From Frigoribacterium sp. Leaf263 (GTDB lineage: Bacteria > Actinomycetota > Actinomycetes > Actinomycetales > Microbacteriaceae): a stretch of DNA of 64,000 nucleotides. The notes beneath the pieces were generated by a model. The model made no database searches. It had not been told where the DNA came from and worked only from the letters and a program-made list of their open reading frames with translations. Location: contig NZ_LMMO01000004.1 of assembly GCF_001422285.1 (NCBI RefSeq), positions 186,631-250,630 on the forward strand, in the 5' to 3' direction. Shown here one piece after another: positions 50,525 to 61,200 of the stretch. The translations under genes and the position numbers were made by a program. The first letter of the stretch is position 1. The number at the start of each line of letters is the position of its first letter.

Positions 50525-52197
50525 TGGACGCTCTCTCCGGCATCCTCCAGATCCTCACCGTCGTGGTGGTCCTGGTCGTTGTGCACCGCCCCCTGGGCGA
50601 CCACATGGCCCGCATCTTCACCACGGCGAAGGACGCCCGGCTCGAGCGCGGCTTCTACCGCCTCATCGGGGTCGACTCCGCCTCCGAGCAGACCTGGCCC
50701 GCGTATCTGCGCGGTGTGCTCGCGTTCTCGCTCGTCGGCGTGCTGTTCGTCTACGCCCTGCAGCGGCTCCAGGCGGTCCTGCCGTACTCGCTCGGCTTCC
50801 CGGCCGTGCCCGAGGGGCTGTCGTTCAACACGGCGGCCTCGTTCGTGGCCAACACGAACTGGCAGTCGTACTCGCCCGACATCACGATGGGCTATGCGGT
50901 GCAGGTGCTCGGACTCGTCGTGCAGAACTTCGTGTCGGCGGCCGTCGGGATCGCCGTCGCGGTCGCGCTGATCCGCGGGCTCGCCCGGGTCCGCAGCGGC
51001 ACCCTCGGCAACTTCTGGGTGGACCTGACGAGGGCCGTCACGCGCCTCCTGCTGCCCCTCGCCGTCCTCTCGGCGTTCGTGCTCCTCGCCGGCGGCGTCG
51101 TCCAGAACCTCGCGGGCTTCACCGACGTGACGACCCTCACGGGGGGCGCCGCGACGATCCCCGGCGGGCCGGTCGCCTCGCAGGAGGCCATCAAGCTGCT
51201 CGGCACCAACGGTGGCGGCTTCTTCAACGCCAACAGCGCCCACCCGTTCGAGAACCCCACCCCGTGGACGAACGTCCTCCAGGTGCTGCTGATGCTCGTC
51301 ATCCCGTTCTCGCTGCCGCGGACCTTCGGCCGCATGGTCGGCTCGACCCGTCAGGGCGTCGCCATCGCCGCGGTCATGGCGACGATCTTCGCCGTGTCGC
51401 TGTCGGCGATGACCTGGTTCGAGCTGCGCGGCGCGGGCACCGCGACGCAGCTGGCCGGAGGCGCGATGGAGGGGAAGGAGGCGCGGTTCGGCATCTGGGG
51501 GTCGACCCTGTTCGGCACGACCTCGACGATCACGTCGACCGGCGCCGTCAACTCGATGCACGACTCGTACACGGCCCTCGGCGGCATGATGGCGATGCTG
51601 AACATGATGCTCGGCGAGATCGCCCCCGGCGGTGTGGGCAGCGGGCTCTACGGCCTGCTCGTGCTCGCCGTGATCACCGTGTTCATCGCGGGGCTGCTCG
51701 TCGGGCGGACGCCCGAGTACCTCGGCAAGAGGATCGGGCCGCGCGAGATCAAGCTCGCGAGCCTGTACATCCTCGTCACGCCGACGATCGTGCTGGCGTT
51801 CACGGCGCTGAGCTTCGCGATCCCCGCGGTGCGGGCCGACGTCGAGGGCACCAGCATCTGGAACCCGGGGCTGCACGGCTTCAGCGAGGTGCTCTACGCC
51901 TTCACCTCGGCGGCGAACAACAACGGCTCCGCCTTCGCCGGGCTGACCGCGAGCACGCCCTGGTTCACCACGACCCTCGGCGTCGCGATGCTGCTCGGCC
52001 GGTTCGTGCCGATCGTGCTCGTGCTCGCGCTCGCCGGCTCGTTCGCCGCACAGGACAGGGTGCCCGCCACGGCCGGCACGCTGCCCACCCACCGCCCGCA
52101 GTTCGTGGGCCTCCTGACCGGCGTCTCGGTGATCATCACCGCGCTGACCTACTTCCCCGTCCTCGCACTCGGGCCGCTCGCCGAAGGGCTGCAGTAA
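50524..52197 (+). CDS. kdpA: K+-transporting ATPase subunit KdpA
   Basis: The 557-residue channel-like subunit has 10 helices. Four selectivity-filter loops are recognisable: [55 protein letters not shown] and [14 protein letters not shown]. It selects K+ and passes it to KdpB. Its GTG start overlaps the kdpF stop. One dispersed element core at 51477-51486 is within KEARFG codons. Confidence 0.96.
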   Translation: MDALSGILQILTVVVVLVVVHRPLGDHMARIFTTAKDARLERGFYRLIGVDSASEQTWPAYLRGVLAFSLVGVLFVYALQRLQAVLPYSLGFPAVPEGLSFNTAASFVANTNWQSYSPDITMGYAVQVLGLVVQNFVSAAVGIAVAVALIRGLARVRSGTLGNFWVDLTRAVTRLLLPLAVLSAFVLLAGGVVQNLAGFTDVTTLTGGAATIPGGPVASQEAIKLLGTNGGGFFNANSAHPFENPTPWTNVLQVLLMLVIPFSLPRTFGRMVGSTRQGVAIAAVMATIFAVSLSAMTWFELRGAGTATQLAGGAMEGKEARFGIWGSTLFGTTSTITSTGAVNSMHDSYTALGGMMAMLNMMLGEIAPGGVGSGLYGLLVLAVITVFIAGLLVGRTPEYLGKRIGPREIKLASLYILVTPTIVLAFTALSFAIPAVRADVEGTSIWNPGLHGFSEVLYAFTSAANNNGSAFAGLTASTPWFTTTLGVAMLLGRFVPIVLVLALAGSFAAQDRVPATAGTLPTHRPQFVGLLTGVSVIITALTYFPVLALGPLAEGLQ

Positions 52198-52199
52198 CC

Positions 52200-54383
52200 A
52201 TGACCACCACCGACACACCTGCCACCGACGCGTCACACGACGCCGACGACGCCACCCGCGCCGACTCCGGCACCGGCACCCCGCCGAAGCGCGGCGGCGC
52301 CTTCGGGGCCGCCCAGCTCGTCGCCGCCCTCCCGGGGGCCCTCCGCAAGCTCGACCCGCGCGAGATGTGGCACAACCCCGTCATGTTCATCGTCGAGGTC
52401 GGCGCCGCCTACACGACGATCCTCGCCGTGGCCGGGCTCTTCACGGGCCCGGAGACCTCGGGCGGATCGCCCGTGCCCGGCTCGTTCACGGCCGCCATCG
52501 CCGTCTGGCTGTGGTTGACCGTCGTCTTCGCCAACCTCGCCGAGTCCGTCGCCGAGGGGCGCGGCAAGGCGCAGGCCGAGACCCTGCGGGCCACCCGCAC
52601 GAGCACCACGGCCCGGCGCGTCACGGCGTACGACGCGGTGTCCGACGGCGGAGCCGAGCGCGCCTCCTCGGAGTCCGTCTCGTCCGCCGATCTCACCCTC
52701 GGCGACGTCGTCGTCGTGACCGCCGGCGAGGTCGTGCCCGGCGACGGCGACATCGTCTGGGGCATCGCCAGCGTCGACGAGTCGGCCATCACCGGCGAGT
52801 CCGCGCCGGTCATCCGCGAGTCGGGCGGCGACCGCAGCGCCGTCACCGGTGGCACGCGCGTGCTGTCCGACCGCGTGGTCGTGCGGATCACGAGCAAGCC
52901 GGGCGAGACCTTCGTCGACCGGATGATCCGTCTCGTCGAAGGGGCCTCGCGGCAGAAGACGCCGAACGAGATCGCGCTGAACATCCTGCTCGCGAGCCTC
53001 TCGATCGTCTTCGTCGTCGTCACGCTGACCCTGAACCCGATCGCCGCCTACAGCGACGCGTCGGTGAGCATCCCCGTGCTCATCGCCCTGCTGGTGTGCC
53101 TCATCCCCACGACGATCGGCGCCCTGCTGAGCGCCATCGGCATCGCCGGCATGGACCGCCTCGTGCAGCGCAACGTGCTGGCCATGTCGGGTCGCGCCGT
53201 CGAGGCCGCCGGCGACGTCACCACGCTGCTGCTCGACAAGACCGGCACGATCACGTACGGCAACCGCCAGGCCGCCGAGTTCACGCCGCTCGACGGCATC
53301 GCACCGGCCGAGCTCGTCGACGCCGCAGCGCGGTCCTCCCTCGCCGACCCGACGCCCGAGGGCAAGTCCATCGTCGACCTGGCCCTGACGACGGGCTGGC
53401 ACGACGCCGAGGATCGGCGAGGGGAGATCGTGCCCTTCACCGCGCAGACCAGGATGTCCGGGCTCGACCTGCCCGACGGCACCCGGATCCGCAAGGGCGC
53501 CGGCAACTCGATCATCTCGTGGGTCGAGGAGGATCGCCGCCTCTCGTCGAGCGAGCGCGACGAGCTCCAGACCCGCATCGACGAGATCTCGAACGCCGGC
53601 GGCACGCCCCTGGTGGTCGCCATGAAGACGACCGCAGCCGATGCCCGCGTGCTCGGCGTCGTCCACCTGAAGGACGTCGTCAAGACCGGGCTGCGCGAGC
53701 GCTTCGCCGAGCTGCGCACGATGGGCATCCGCACCGTGATGATCACGGGCGACAACCCGCTCACCGCGAAGGCCATCGCGGCCGAGGCCGGCGTCGATGA
53801 CTACCTCGCCGAGGCCACGCCCGAAGACAAGCTCGCGCTCATCCGCCGCGAGCAGCAGGGCGGGGCGCTCGTCGCCATGACGGGCGACGGCACCAACGAC
53901 GCCCCCGCGCTCGCGCAGGCCGATGTGGGCGTGGCGATGAACACGGGCACCTCGGCCGCGAAGGAGGCCGGCAACATGGTCGACCTCGACAGCGACCCCA
54001 CGAAGCTGATCGACATCGTCCGCATCGGCAAGCAGCTGCTCATCACCCGAGGCGCCCTCACGACGTTCTCGATCGCGAACGACGTCGCGAAGTACTTCGC
54101 GATCATCCCGGCCATGTTCGCCGGGGTGTTCCCGGGGCTCGGGGTGCTGAACGTGATGCAGCTGAGCTCGCCCGCGTCGGCGATCCTGTCGGCGATCGTC
54201 TTCAACGCGCTGGTCATCGTCGCGCTCATCCCGCTCGCCCTGCGCGGAGTCCGGTACCGGGCGGCGTCCGCGTCGGCGATCCTGTCGCGCAACCTGCTCG
54301 TCTACGGAGTGGGCGGCGTCGTCGCCCCGTTCGTCGGCATCAAGCTCATCGACCTCGTCGTCAGCCTCCTCCCCGGCTTCTGA
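52200..54383 (+). CDS. kdpB: K+-transporting P-type ATPase subunit KdpB
   Basis: The 727-residue protein has an extended Thr/Asp-rich cytosolic N-terminus (about 50 residues), then [20 protein letters not shown]. The actuator motif is [10 protein letters not shown], the phosphorylation site is DKTGT in [13 protein letters not shown], the nucleotide-binding KGA is in RKGAGNSI, and [11 protein letters not shown] and [18 protein letters not shown] complete the HAD core. It energises K+ uptake at low external K+. ATG 52200 lies 2 bases after the kdpA stop. Confidence 0.97.
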   Translation: MTTTDTPATDASHDADDATRADSGTGTPPKRGGAFGAAQLVAALPGALRKLDPREMWHNPVMFIVEVGAAYTTILAVAGLFTGPETSGGSPVPGSFTAAIAVWLWLTVVFANLAESVAEGRGKAQAETLRATRTSTTARRVTAYDAVSDGGAERASSESVSSADLTLGDVVVVTAGEVVPGDGDIVWGIASVDESAITGESAPVIRESGGDRSAVTGGTRVLSDRVVVRITSKPGETFVDRMIRLVEGASRQKTPNEIALNILLASLSIVFVVVTLTLNPIAAYSDASVSIPVLIALLVCLIPTTIGALLSAIGIAGMDRLVQRNVLAMSGRAVEAAGDVTTLLLDKTGTITYGNRQAAEFTPLDGIAPAELVDAAARSSLADPTPEGKSIVDLALTTGWHDAEDRRGEIVPFTAQTRMSGLDLPDGTRIRKGAGNSIISWVEEDRRLSSSERDELQTRIDEISNAGGTPLVVAMKTTAADARVLGVVHLKDVVKTGLRERFAELRTMGIRTVMITGDNPLTAKAIAAEAGVDDYLAEATPEDKLALIRREQQGGALVAMTGDGTNDAPALAQADVGVAMNTGTSAAKEAGNMVDLDSDPTKLIDIVRIGKQLLITRGALTTFSIANDVAKYFAIIPAMFAGVFPGLGVLNVMQLSSPASAILSAIVFNALVIVALIPLALRGVRYRAASASAILSRNLLVYGVGGVVAPFVGIKLIDLVVSLLPGF

Positions 54384-54426
54384 GCCGGCCAGCCGAGCCC
54401 GCGACCCCCACGCAACGAGAGAGACC

Positions 54427-55032
54427 ATGAACACACGCACCCTGTTCCGCCAGCACGGCGTCGCCCTCCGGGCCATGCTCGTCTTCACCCTGCTGCTCGG
54501 CGTCGTCTACACGGCGGTCGTCACGGGCATCGGCCAGGTCGCCCTGAGCGGTCGGGCCGACGGCTCGGCCGTCCGTCTCGACGGAGAGACCGTCGGGTCG
54601 TCGCTCATCGGGCAGTCGTTCACCGACGCCGACGGGGTCGCTCTGCCCGAGTGGTTCCAGTCGCGGCCCTCCGCGGCCGGCGACGGCTACGACGCCTCGG
54701 CCTCGAGCGGCAGCAACCTCGGGCCCGAGAGCGACGACCTCGTGACCGCGGTCGAGGAGCGCCGGGCCGCGATCGCCGAGAGCGACGGGGTCGACCCCGC
54801 GAGCATCCCGGTCGACGCCCTGACCGCGTCCGGCTCGGGCCTCGATCCGCACATCAGCCCCGCCTACGCCCGTCTGCAGATCGCCCGGGTCGCGGCCGCG
54901 CGCGACCTGCCCGCCGACGAGGTGTCGGCCCTCGTCGAGAGTCACGTCCAGGGCCGCGACCTCGGCTACCTCGGGGAGCCCACGGTGAACGTGCTCGAGC
55001 TGAACGTGGCGCTCGCGGCGACGGCGGGCTGA
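54427..55032 (+). CDS. kdpC: K+-transporting ATPase subunit KdpC
   Basis: The protein has 201 residues. An N-terminal helix (ALRAMLVFTLLLGVVYTAVVTGIGQ) precedes a periplasmic domain with LIGQSFTDADGVALPEWFQSRPSAAGDGYDASASSGSNLGP and the C-terminal LDPHISPAYARLQIARVA, both hallmarks of KdpC. It stabilises the complex and aids ATP binding. GAGAGAGACC precedes ATG 54427. A long hairpin follows, and no kdpD/kdpE genes come next. Confidence 0.95.
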   Translation: MNTRTLFRQHGVALRAMLVFTLLLGVVYTAVVTGIGQVALSGRADGSAVRLDGETVGSSLIGQSFTDADGVALPEWFQSRPSAAGDGYDASASSGSNLGPESDDLVTAVEERRAAIAESDGVDPASIPVDALTASGSGLDPHISPAYARLQIARVAAARDLPADEVSALVESHVQGRDLGYLGEPTVNVLELNVALAATAG

Positions 55033-55033
55033 C

Positions 55034-55096
55034 CCGCGGGCGGGGCGGTCGGGGCACCGGGGTCGCGGGCGGTCGGGGCATCCCGGCCGCCCGCGG
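55034..55096 (+). terminator. Long-stem hairpin after kdpC
   Basis: CCGCGGGCGG (55034-55043) and CCGCCCGCGG (55087-55096) are perfect 10-base arms enclosing two copies of GCGGTCGGGGCA. It begins 2 bases past the kdpC stop. The 210-base gap before the MarR gene holds nothing else recognised. Confidence 0.55.
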
Positions 55097-55242
55097 CGTC
55101 GTCTGCCTCGAACAGGGCATAGACGCGGCACCCCGCAGCGCGACAGAATCGGGGGAGGCCCGACGGTCTCACCGCCCCGCCGCCCCGCGGGAAGAAGCCG
55201 CGCGCGACGACCGCGCCCCCGCACCCTGAGCAAAGAGCACCC

Positions 55243-55719
55243 ATGCACGACGATCTGCCCGCGACCCCGGCCAACACCCCGGAGTCCGTCGCACGACTGG
55301 CCGACACCCTCCACCAGCTCGACGAGGCCCACCGCCGGTACCGCGTGTACACCGCCAGGGTCGTCGACGTGAGCCCCATGGAGCTGTCCGCGCTGACCGC
55401 CATCAACGACACGCCCGGCATCACGCCGGGGGCGCTCGCGAAGGACATCGTCCTCAGCTCGGGGGCCACCACCGCCGTCATCGACCGCCTCGAGCGCTCG
55501 GGGCACATCTTCCGCGAGAAGCACCCCGGCGACCGTCGCAGCCTGCACCTCCGCCTCACCGAGAAGGGCGACGACACGATGTCGATGCTGAACGAGGCGT
55601 ACCGCTACGTGCTCTCGACCTCGGGCACCGACGATGCCATCACCGCCGTGCTCCCGCAGCTCGACCGCGTGACCGACGCCCTGAACGGCGCCGCCCGGGA
55701 GGCCGCCGGCCCCGAGTGA
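55243..55719 (+). CDS. MarR-family transcriptional regulator
   Basis: The protein has 158 residues. The winged helix reads LSALTAINDTPGITPGALAKDIVLSSGATTAVIDRLERSGHIFREKHPGDRRSLHLRLTEKG; the wing D-R-R is intact. Helices at both ends form the dimer interface. The ligand is unknown. It lies downstream of kdpC but after a terminator-like hairpin, so it is unlikely to belong to the kdp operon. Confidence 0.9.
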   Translation: MHDDLPATPANTPESVARLADTLHQLDEAHRRYRVYTARVVDVSPMELSALTAINDTPGITPGALAKDIVLSSGATTAVIDRLERSGHIFREKHPGDRRSLHLRLTEKGDDTMSMLNEAYRYVLSTSGTDDAITAVLPQLDRVTDALNGAAREAAGPE

Positions 55720-55775
55720 CACGCCGTCGGCCGCCGAACCGTCCCCAGTGTCCGCCAGCCGTCTTTAATGGGGCG

Positions 55776-56495
55776 ATGTCGGAGAGCCGTGAAGCGCAAC
55801 TCGTCCATTCGTTCGTCAGCCTGGCCGATTCGCTCGTCAACGAGTACGACGTGATCGACACGCTGCAGACCCTCGTCGACCAGTGCGCGACCCTCTTCGA
55901 CGCGACCGACTGCAACATCGTCCTCGGCGCCGACGACGCGCACCTCGAGGTCGCGGCCGCCACCAGCGAGGAGTGCCGCGGCATCGGGCGGCTGCAGCTG
56001 GAGGCCGAGCAGGGCCCCTGCATCGAGGCCGTCACGCGACGCGTCGTCGTGTCCGTCGTCGACCCGGCCGAGATGGTCGACCGCTGGCCGGTCTTCGCCG
56101 AGGCGTCCGTGGACGCCGGCTACCGTTCGGCCCACGCGATCCCCATGCGTCTGCGCGAGCAGACCATCGGGTCGCTCAACCTGTTCCGCGACCACGACGG
56201 CGCGCTGAACGACGCCGACGCGACGGCGGCCCAGGCGCTCGCCGACGTCGCGACGATCAGCATCATCCGCGAGAGGGTCATCCGCGACGGCGACGAGGTG
56301 CGCGAGCAGCTGCAGCGGGCCCTCGACAGCCGGGTGGTCATCGAGCAGGCCAAGGGCTTCCTCGCGCACCGGCACGAGCTCGACACCGACAGCGCCTACC
56401 GCCTCCTCCGCGCCCACGCCCGCTCGGCGCAGGCCCCGCTCTCGTCGATCGCCGAGGGCGTCGTCCAGGGCACGGTGGTCATCCCGGCCCGGTGA
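55776..56495 (+). CDS. GAF-ANTAR regulatory protein
   Basis: The protein has 239 residues. A GAF sensor domain spans about residues 20-165 (DTLQTLVDQCATLFDATDCNIVLG... YRSAHAIPMRLREQTIGSLNLF). The ANTAR RNA-binding three-helix domain is at 180-235 (LQRALDSRVVIEQAKGFLAHRHELDTDSAYRLLRAHAR). ANTAR proteins bind paired hexaloop hairpins in nascent RNA and prevent termination. No such tandem hairpin is seen upstream of a neighbouring gene. The ATG lies 6 bases behind TTTAAT, a possible leaderless promoter. Confidence 0.92.
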   Translation: MSESREAQLVHSFVSLADSLVNEYDVIDTLQTLVDQCATLFDATDCNIVLGADDAHLEVAAATSEECRGIGRLQLEAEQGPCIEAVTRRVVVSVVDPAEMVDRWPVFAEASVDAGYRSAHAIPMRLREQTIGSLNLFRDHDGALNDADATAAQALADVATISIIRERVIRDGDEVREQLQRALDSRVVIEQAKGFLAHRHELDTDSAYRLLRAHARSAQAPLSSIAEGVVQGTVVIPAR

Positions 56496-56499
56496 CGCC

Positions 56500-56540
56500 G
56501 AGGAGGCGCGGTGCCGGTCGCAGCCCCACCGCGCCTCCTC
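56500..56540 (+). terminator. Terminator built from inverted element copies
   Basis: GAGGAGGCGCGGTG (56500-56513) and CACCGCGCCTCCTC (56527-56540) form a perfect 14-base stem with a 13-base loop, 4 bases past the ANTAR gene stop. A third CCGCGCCTCC core follows at 56546-56555. Confidence 0.82.
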
Positions 56541-56603
56541 CTTCTCCGCGCCTCCTCCCCTTCTCGTGCACCACGCGCGCCCGATCGTGTCGGCGGCGGC
56601 GTC

Positions 56604-56609
56604 TACCAT
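56604..56609 (+). promoter_or_regulatory. -10 box of the AlkA-like gene (leaderless)
   Basis: TACCAT ends 6 bases before ATG 56616, without a ribosome site. Confidence 0.5.
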
Positions 56610-56615
56610 CGCTCC

Positions 56616-57572
56616 ATGTCCGATCCCGCCTCGACGCACCACGTCGACCCGGCGGGCGGCCCAGCGGTCGTGACCGTGTACCGGCCGTCCGACCCGGTCG
56701 ACGTGCGGGCGACCCTGCGGCCGCTCTCGCGGGGCGCCGGCGACCCCGCCTACCGCGTGATCGGCGGCGTCGTGTGGCGGGCGATCCGCACGCCGTCGGG
56801 GGCCGCGACCCTGCGCCTCGAGGCGGTCGCCGACGGCGTGCACGCCCGCGCGTGGGGCCCCGGCGCCGAGTGGGTCATCGAGTCCGTGCCCGAGATGCTC
56901 GGCCGAGGCGACGACTGGTCGGGGCTCGACGTCTCCGGCAGCGCCCTGCTGCGCGACGCCCGGCACCGCCTGCCGGGGCTCCGGCTGACCCGGGTCAACC
57001 AGGTGGTGCAGGTGCTCGTGCCGGCGGTGCTCGAGCAGAAGGTGACGAGCCGGGAGGCGTGGCGGGCCTGGCGCGATCTCGTCCGCCGACACGGCGAGCC
57101 CGCGCCGGGGCCGGCCCCCGAGGGGCTGGTCGTGCCGCCCGACGCCGCGGGCTGGCGCCGCATCCCGAGCTGGGACTGGCACCGCGCCGGGGTCGGTCCC
57201 CAGCGGTCCGACACGGTCATGCGGGTCTGCGCCGTGGCGTCGTCGCTCGAGCGGACGCTGTCGCTCGGGCGCGGGGGCCCCGGGGTCGAGCGGCGCCTGC
57301 GGTCGATCCCCGGCATCGGCGTGTGGACGGCCGCCGAGACGATGCAGCGTTCGCACGGCGACGCCGACAGCCCGAGCGTCGGCGACTACCACCTCCCCGC
57401 GCTCGTGGGCTGGGCCCTGATCGGGAGGCCGGTCGACGACGACGGCATGCTCGAGCTGCTCGAGCCGTGGCGGGGTCACCGCGAGCGGGTGATGCGCCTC
57501 ATCTCGGCGAGCGGCTTCTCGAAGCCGAAGTTCGGCCCGCGGATGACCATCCAGGACCACCGCTTCCACTGA
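56616..57572 (+). CDS. AlkA-like HhH-GPD DNA glycosylase
   Basis: The protein has 318 residues. The helix-hairpin-helix RSIPGIGVWTAAET (about 229-242) is followed by DSPSVGDYHLP, with the catalytic Asp at D257. The upstream block VNQVVQVLVPAVLEQKVTSREAWRAW is the interrogating helix region of 3-methyladenine glycosylases (E-Q-K-V-T/S). No C-terminal [4Fe-4S] cysteines are present. It should excise alkylated or oxidised bases. The leaderless start is at ATG 56616. Confidence 0.9.
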   Translation: MSDPASTHHVDPAGGPAVVTVYRPSDPVDVRATLRPLSRGAGDPAYRVIGGVVWRAIRTPSGAATLRLEAVADGVHARAWGPGAEWVIESVPEMLGRGDDWSGLDVSGSALLRDARHRLPGLRLTRVNQVVQVLVPAVLEQKVTSREAWRAWRDLVRRHGEPAPGPAPEGLVVPPDAAGWRRIPSWDWHRAGVGPQRSDTVMRVCAVASSLERTLSLGRGGPGVERRLRSIPGIGVWTAAETMQRSHGDADSPSVGDYHLPALVGWALIGRPVDDDGMLELLEPWRGHRERVMRLISASGFSKPKFGPRMTIQDHRFH

Positions 57573-57661
57573 CGCCTCCGGTCCTCCCCGGGCGCGCCTC
57601 CTCGGGGGTCGGCGCAGGTCGCGGCGATCGGTGGGTCGCCGGGCCGGTGGACCGGTAGGCC

Positions 57662-57693
57662 GGCGGTCGGGCGGTCGGGCGGTCAGGCGGTCG
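57662..57693. repeat. Octamer tandem repeat at the 3' end of the MarR gene
   Basis: Four head-to-tail copies of GGCGGTCG (third copy GGCGGTCA) span the stop codon of the convergent MarR gene (57683). They contribute its last codons. Confidence 0.65.
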
Positions 57694-58177
57694 GATCGGG
57701 GCCCGGGCGCGCGGGGCCGTCGGGCGAGGCGTCCGCTCCGATCGCGCCGAGGACGCGATCGGCGAAGGCCTGCAGAGTCTGCGCGTCGTCGCCGAGCGAG
57801 GTCACGAAGTACTCGTGGATGGCCGCGGTGTGACCACGGGTCGCCGTCAGCATCGCGCGTCGGCCGTCGGCCGTCAGCTCGACCCAGGTGCCGCGGCCGT
57901 CCGTCGGGCACTCCGAGCGGCGCACGAGCCCGCGCCTCTCCATGCGGGTGACCTGATGGCTGACGCGGCTCTTCTCCCAGCCGATGTGGTCGGCGATGTC
58001 CCGGACCCGGAGGCGCCGGTCGGCGCTGCGACCCAGCCCCACCAGGATCTCGTACTCGGCCGCCGACACGCCCGACTGCGTGTGCAGGCGCAGCTCGAGC
58101 GCGCGATCGAGCCGTCGTCGCATGTTGTAGAAGGCGTCCCAGACGGCCCACTCGTCGTCGGTCAGTTCGTGGGACAT
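57683..58177 (-). CDS. MarR-family transcriptional regulator, divergent to the PutA-like gene
   Basis: The protein has 164 residues. HELTDDEWAVWDAFYNMRRRLDRALELRLH opens; the wHTH is ILVGLGRSADRRLRVRDIADHIGWEKSRVSHQVTRMERRGLVRRSECPTDGRGTWVELTADGRRAM. This W-E-K-S-R-V-S-H type is common in actinobacterial MarR proteins. The C-terminus is a Pro-rich tail partly encoded by an octamer repeat. ATG 58177 lies 6 bases behind TACACT. Only 41 bases separate it from the PutA-like gene, which it probably controls. Confidence 0.9.
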   Translation of the reverse strand: MSHELTDDEWAVWDAFYNMRRRLDRALELRLHTQSGVSAAEYEILVGLGRSADRRLRVRDIADHIGWEKSRVSHQVTRMERRGLVRRSECPTDGRGTWVELTADGRRAMLTATRGHTAAIHEYFVTSLGDDAQTLQAFADRVLGAIGADASPDGPARPGPDPTA

Positions 58178-58183
58178 TCGCCC

Positions 58184-58212
58184 AGTGTAGAGACGGTGGT
58201 GCGGCATATCCT
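58184..58212. promoter_or_regulatory. Divergent leaderless promoters, MarR / PutA-like
   Basis: TACACT (minus, 58184-58189) and TATCCT (plus, 58207-58212) each end 6 bases before their ATGs within a 41-base gap. Binding of the MarR protein here would control both genes. Confidence 0.6.
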
Positions 58213-58218
58213 CGGGCC

Positions 58219-61200
58219 ATGCCCGATGTGAACGCCGCCGACCTCACACAGCAGACCGCCGAGACCGCCCGGCGATGGCAGCAGGCCGCGAGCGGCGCAC
58301 CGGTCGACGCGACGGCCGCCCGGCTGGCCCGGGTGACGCGCGATCCCGAGGGTCTCGACTTCACGGCGGCGTTCATCGACGGCGTCGTCCTCGTCGACGA
58401 CCCGGCCGTCGCGGCCCGCCGACTCGACGGCCTCAGCCGCTCGATGCCCGACTCGCTCCCGTGGCCTCTGCGCGCCGCCGTCTCGACCGGCGGCGGCTTC
58501 GGCCCGCTGGCGCCCCGCGCCGTGATCCCCGTCGCCCGGCGGGCGTTCCGTCGCCTGGTCGAGCACCTCGTCGTCGACGAGACGCCCGAGCGGCTCGCGG
58601 CGCAGCTGCCGGCGCTCGCCGTCGACGGATCGTGGCCGAACCTCGCCCCGCTGGGCGAACCCGTCGTCGGACCGGCGGGCGCCGACCGACGGCTCGCCCG
58701 GGTGCGCGCGCTCGTCGCCCGTGGCGACGTGCGGCACGTCTCGTTCTCGCTGCGCGACGTCGGCGGCCCGTTCGGCCCCTGGGGCCTCGACGAGACCGCG
58801 GCGGCGCTCGTCGAGCGGCTGACCCCGCTCTACGAGCTCGCGCGGAGCGGCGAGACGCCGACCCTGCTCGATCTCGACATGGGGAGGCGCGGCGAACTCG
58901 ACCTGACCGTCGACGTCTTCACGCGCCTCCTCGATCAGCCCTCGCTGCGGGGTCTGCACGCCGGCATCGCGCTGCAGGCCTATCTGCCCGACGCCCTCGC
59001 GACCCTCGAGCTGCTCACCGACTGGGCGCGGCAGCGGGTGGCCGAGGGCGGCGCGCCGATCCGCGTCCGGCTGGTGAAGGGCGGCAACCTCGGCGCCGAG
59101 GCCGTCGAGGCGGCACGTCACGGGCGGGCCGCACCCACCCTCCCGTCGAAGGCGGCGACCGACGCCTCGTACCGACGCCTGCTCGATCACGCCCTGCGGC
59201 CCGAGAACGCCGCCGTGGCGCACGTCGGCGTCGCCACGCACGACCTGACCGACCTCGCGCACGCCTGGACTCTCGCGCGCCACCGCGACGTCGCCGGGTC
59301 GGTCGTGTTCGAGATGATGCACGGACTCGCCCCGGCTCAGACCCGCGTCGTCGCGGCCGAGGTCGGGGGCATGGCCGTCTACACGCCGACGGCGCCGCCC
59401 GCCGAGTCCGACGCGGCGGTCGGCGCTCTCATCCGGGGCCTGATCGGCGGGGGTCCGAGCGCCGGGGGCGGTGCGGGTGCGGGTGCCGGTGCCGGTGCGG
59501 GGAGTGACGACCTCGCCGACGCGGCCGACGCCGCCGACGCCATCGACGCCGACGGGGCCGACGACGCGACATCGGGCGACGCATCCACGCGGCCCGCGCC
59601 TCCCTACGGTGACCTCGTCTCCGCGCCCGACTCGGATCCCGCCCTCGACGCGGTCCGTGCCTGGGCCCGGCGGATCCTCGTGGCCGCCCGCACCTCCGAG
59701 CTCGGTCTCGAGCAGATCGAGGGGGCCCGCGTGCGGGACCACGGGCGCCTCGAGGAGATCGTGGCGCGCACGGTCGAGGCCGGGGTCGCCTGGGGGCGTC
59801 GCGAGCATGCTCTCCGCGCCGAGCTCCTCGATCGGGTGGCGGCGAAGATCGACTCGCATCGGGCCCGCCTGATCGAGGTGTTGGTCAGCGAGACCGGCGC
59901 GACCATGACCGAGGCCGACCTCGACGTCGCCGCGGCCGTCGACGCCGCCCGCTGGCATGCGGTGCTCGCCCGCGGACTGGGTGACGTCCGCGGTGCCCGC
60001 TACGCGCCTCCTCGGCTCACCGTCGTCGTGCCGACCGCCGACTCGGCCGTCTCGACCCTGATCGGCTCCGTCTCGGCTGCGCTCGCCGCCGGCAGCGGCG
60101 TCGTCGTCCGCCCGGCGTCGGAGGCCTGCCGCACCGCGTCGGTCGTCTCGGACCTGCTGCGTTCGGCCGGGGTGCCGACGTCGCTCGTGTCGACGGCGAT
60201 CGTCGACGACCTCGAGCTCGCCCACGATCTGCTCATGCACCCGGCCGTCGACCGCGTCGTGCAGCACGGATCGTTCGACGACGCGGCCCGGATCCGCTCC
60301 TTCCGCGGCGATCGCGAGATGTGGGCCGAGACCGCCGGGCTGAACTCCGTCGCCGTGGCCGAGAGCGCCGACCTCGACCGCGCGGCCGTCGACGTCGTCG
60401 CGGGGGCGGTGGCTCACGCCGGTCAGGCGCCGTGGGTCGCTCGCCTCGTCGTGGTGGTCGGGTCGCCGATCCGGGTCGACGCCTTCCGTCGTCGGCTCGT
60501 CGACGCCGTCGCCGCTCTCCGCGTCGGCTGGCCGGACGTCGTGACGACCGACGTCGGGCCGCTGATCGACCCCGCCGAGGGGCCGCTGCTCGCCGCCCTG
60601 ACCCGGCTCGACTCCGGTGAGAGCTGGCTGGTCGAGCCCGAGCGGCTCGACGACGACGGCCTGCTCTGGCGGCCCGGTGTGCGCGACGGCGTGCGACCGG
60701 GCGGAACGTTCTTCGCGCCCACCCGCGGCGGGCCCGTCATCGGCCTGATGCGCGTCGACACCCTCGGCGAGGCCATCGAGGTGCAGAACTCGCTCGACCG
60801 TTCGATCACCGCGGGCCTGCATTCGCTCGACGCGGGCGAGGTCGAACGCTGGCTCGACGAGGTGGAGGCGGGTTCGCTCGTGGTCAACCGCCCCGTCGCG
60901 GCCCCTCGCGCCGGGCGGTCGCCGGCGGCTGGTCGACGCCGTGCCTCGATCGGGCGGACGACGGCCTCAGGAGGCGCGCACACCGTCACCGCGCAGGGCG
61001 CCTGGTCGCGCGTGGCCCGGTCGCCCGAGAAGTCGCTCGCCCTCGACGGCGTCTCCGAACCGGTCGTCCGGCTGATCGAGGCCGCGCGAGCGAACCTCTC
61101 GTTCGACGAGTTCGACCGGGTCCGCGCCGCGGCTCGAAGCGACGAGAGGGCGTGGAGCGACCTGTTCGGGGCGTCGCGCGAGATCGGGGGCGTCCCGGTC

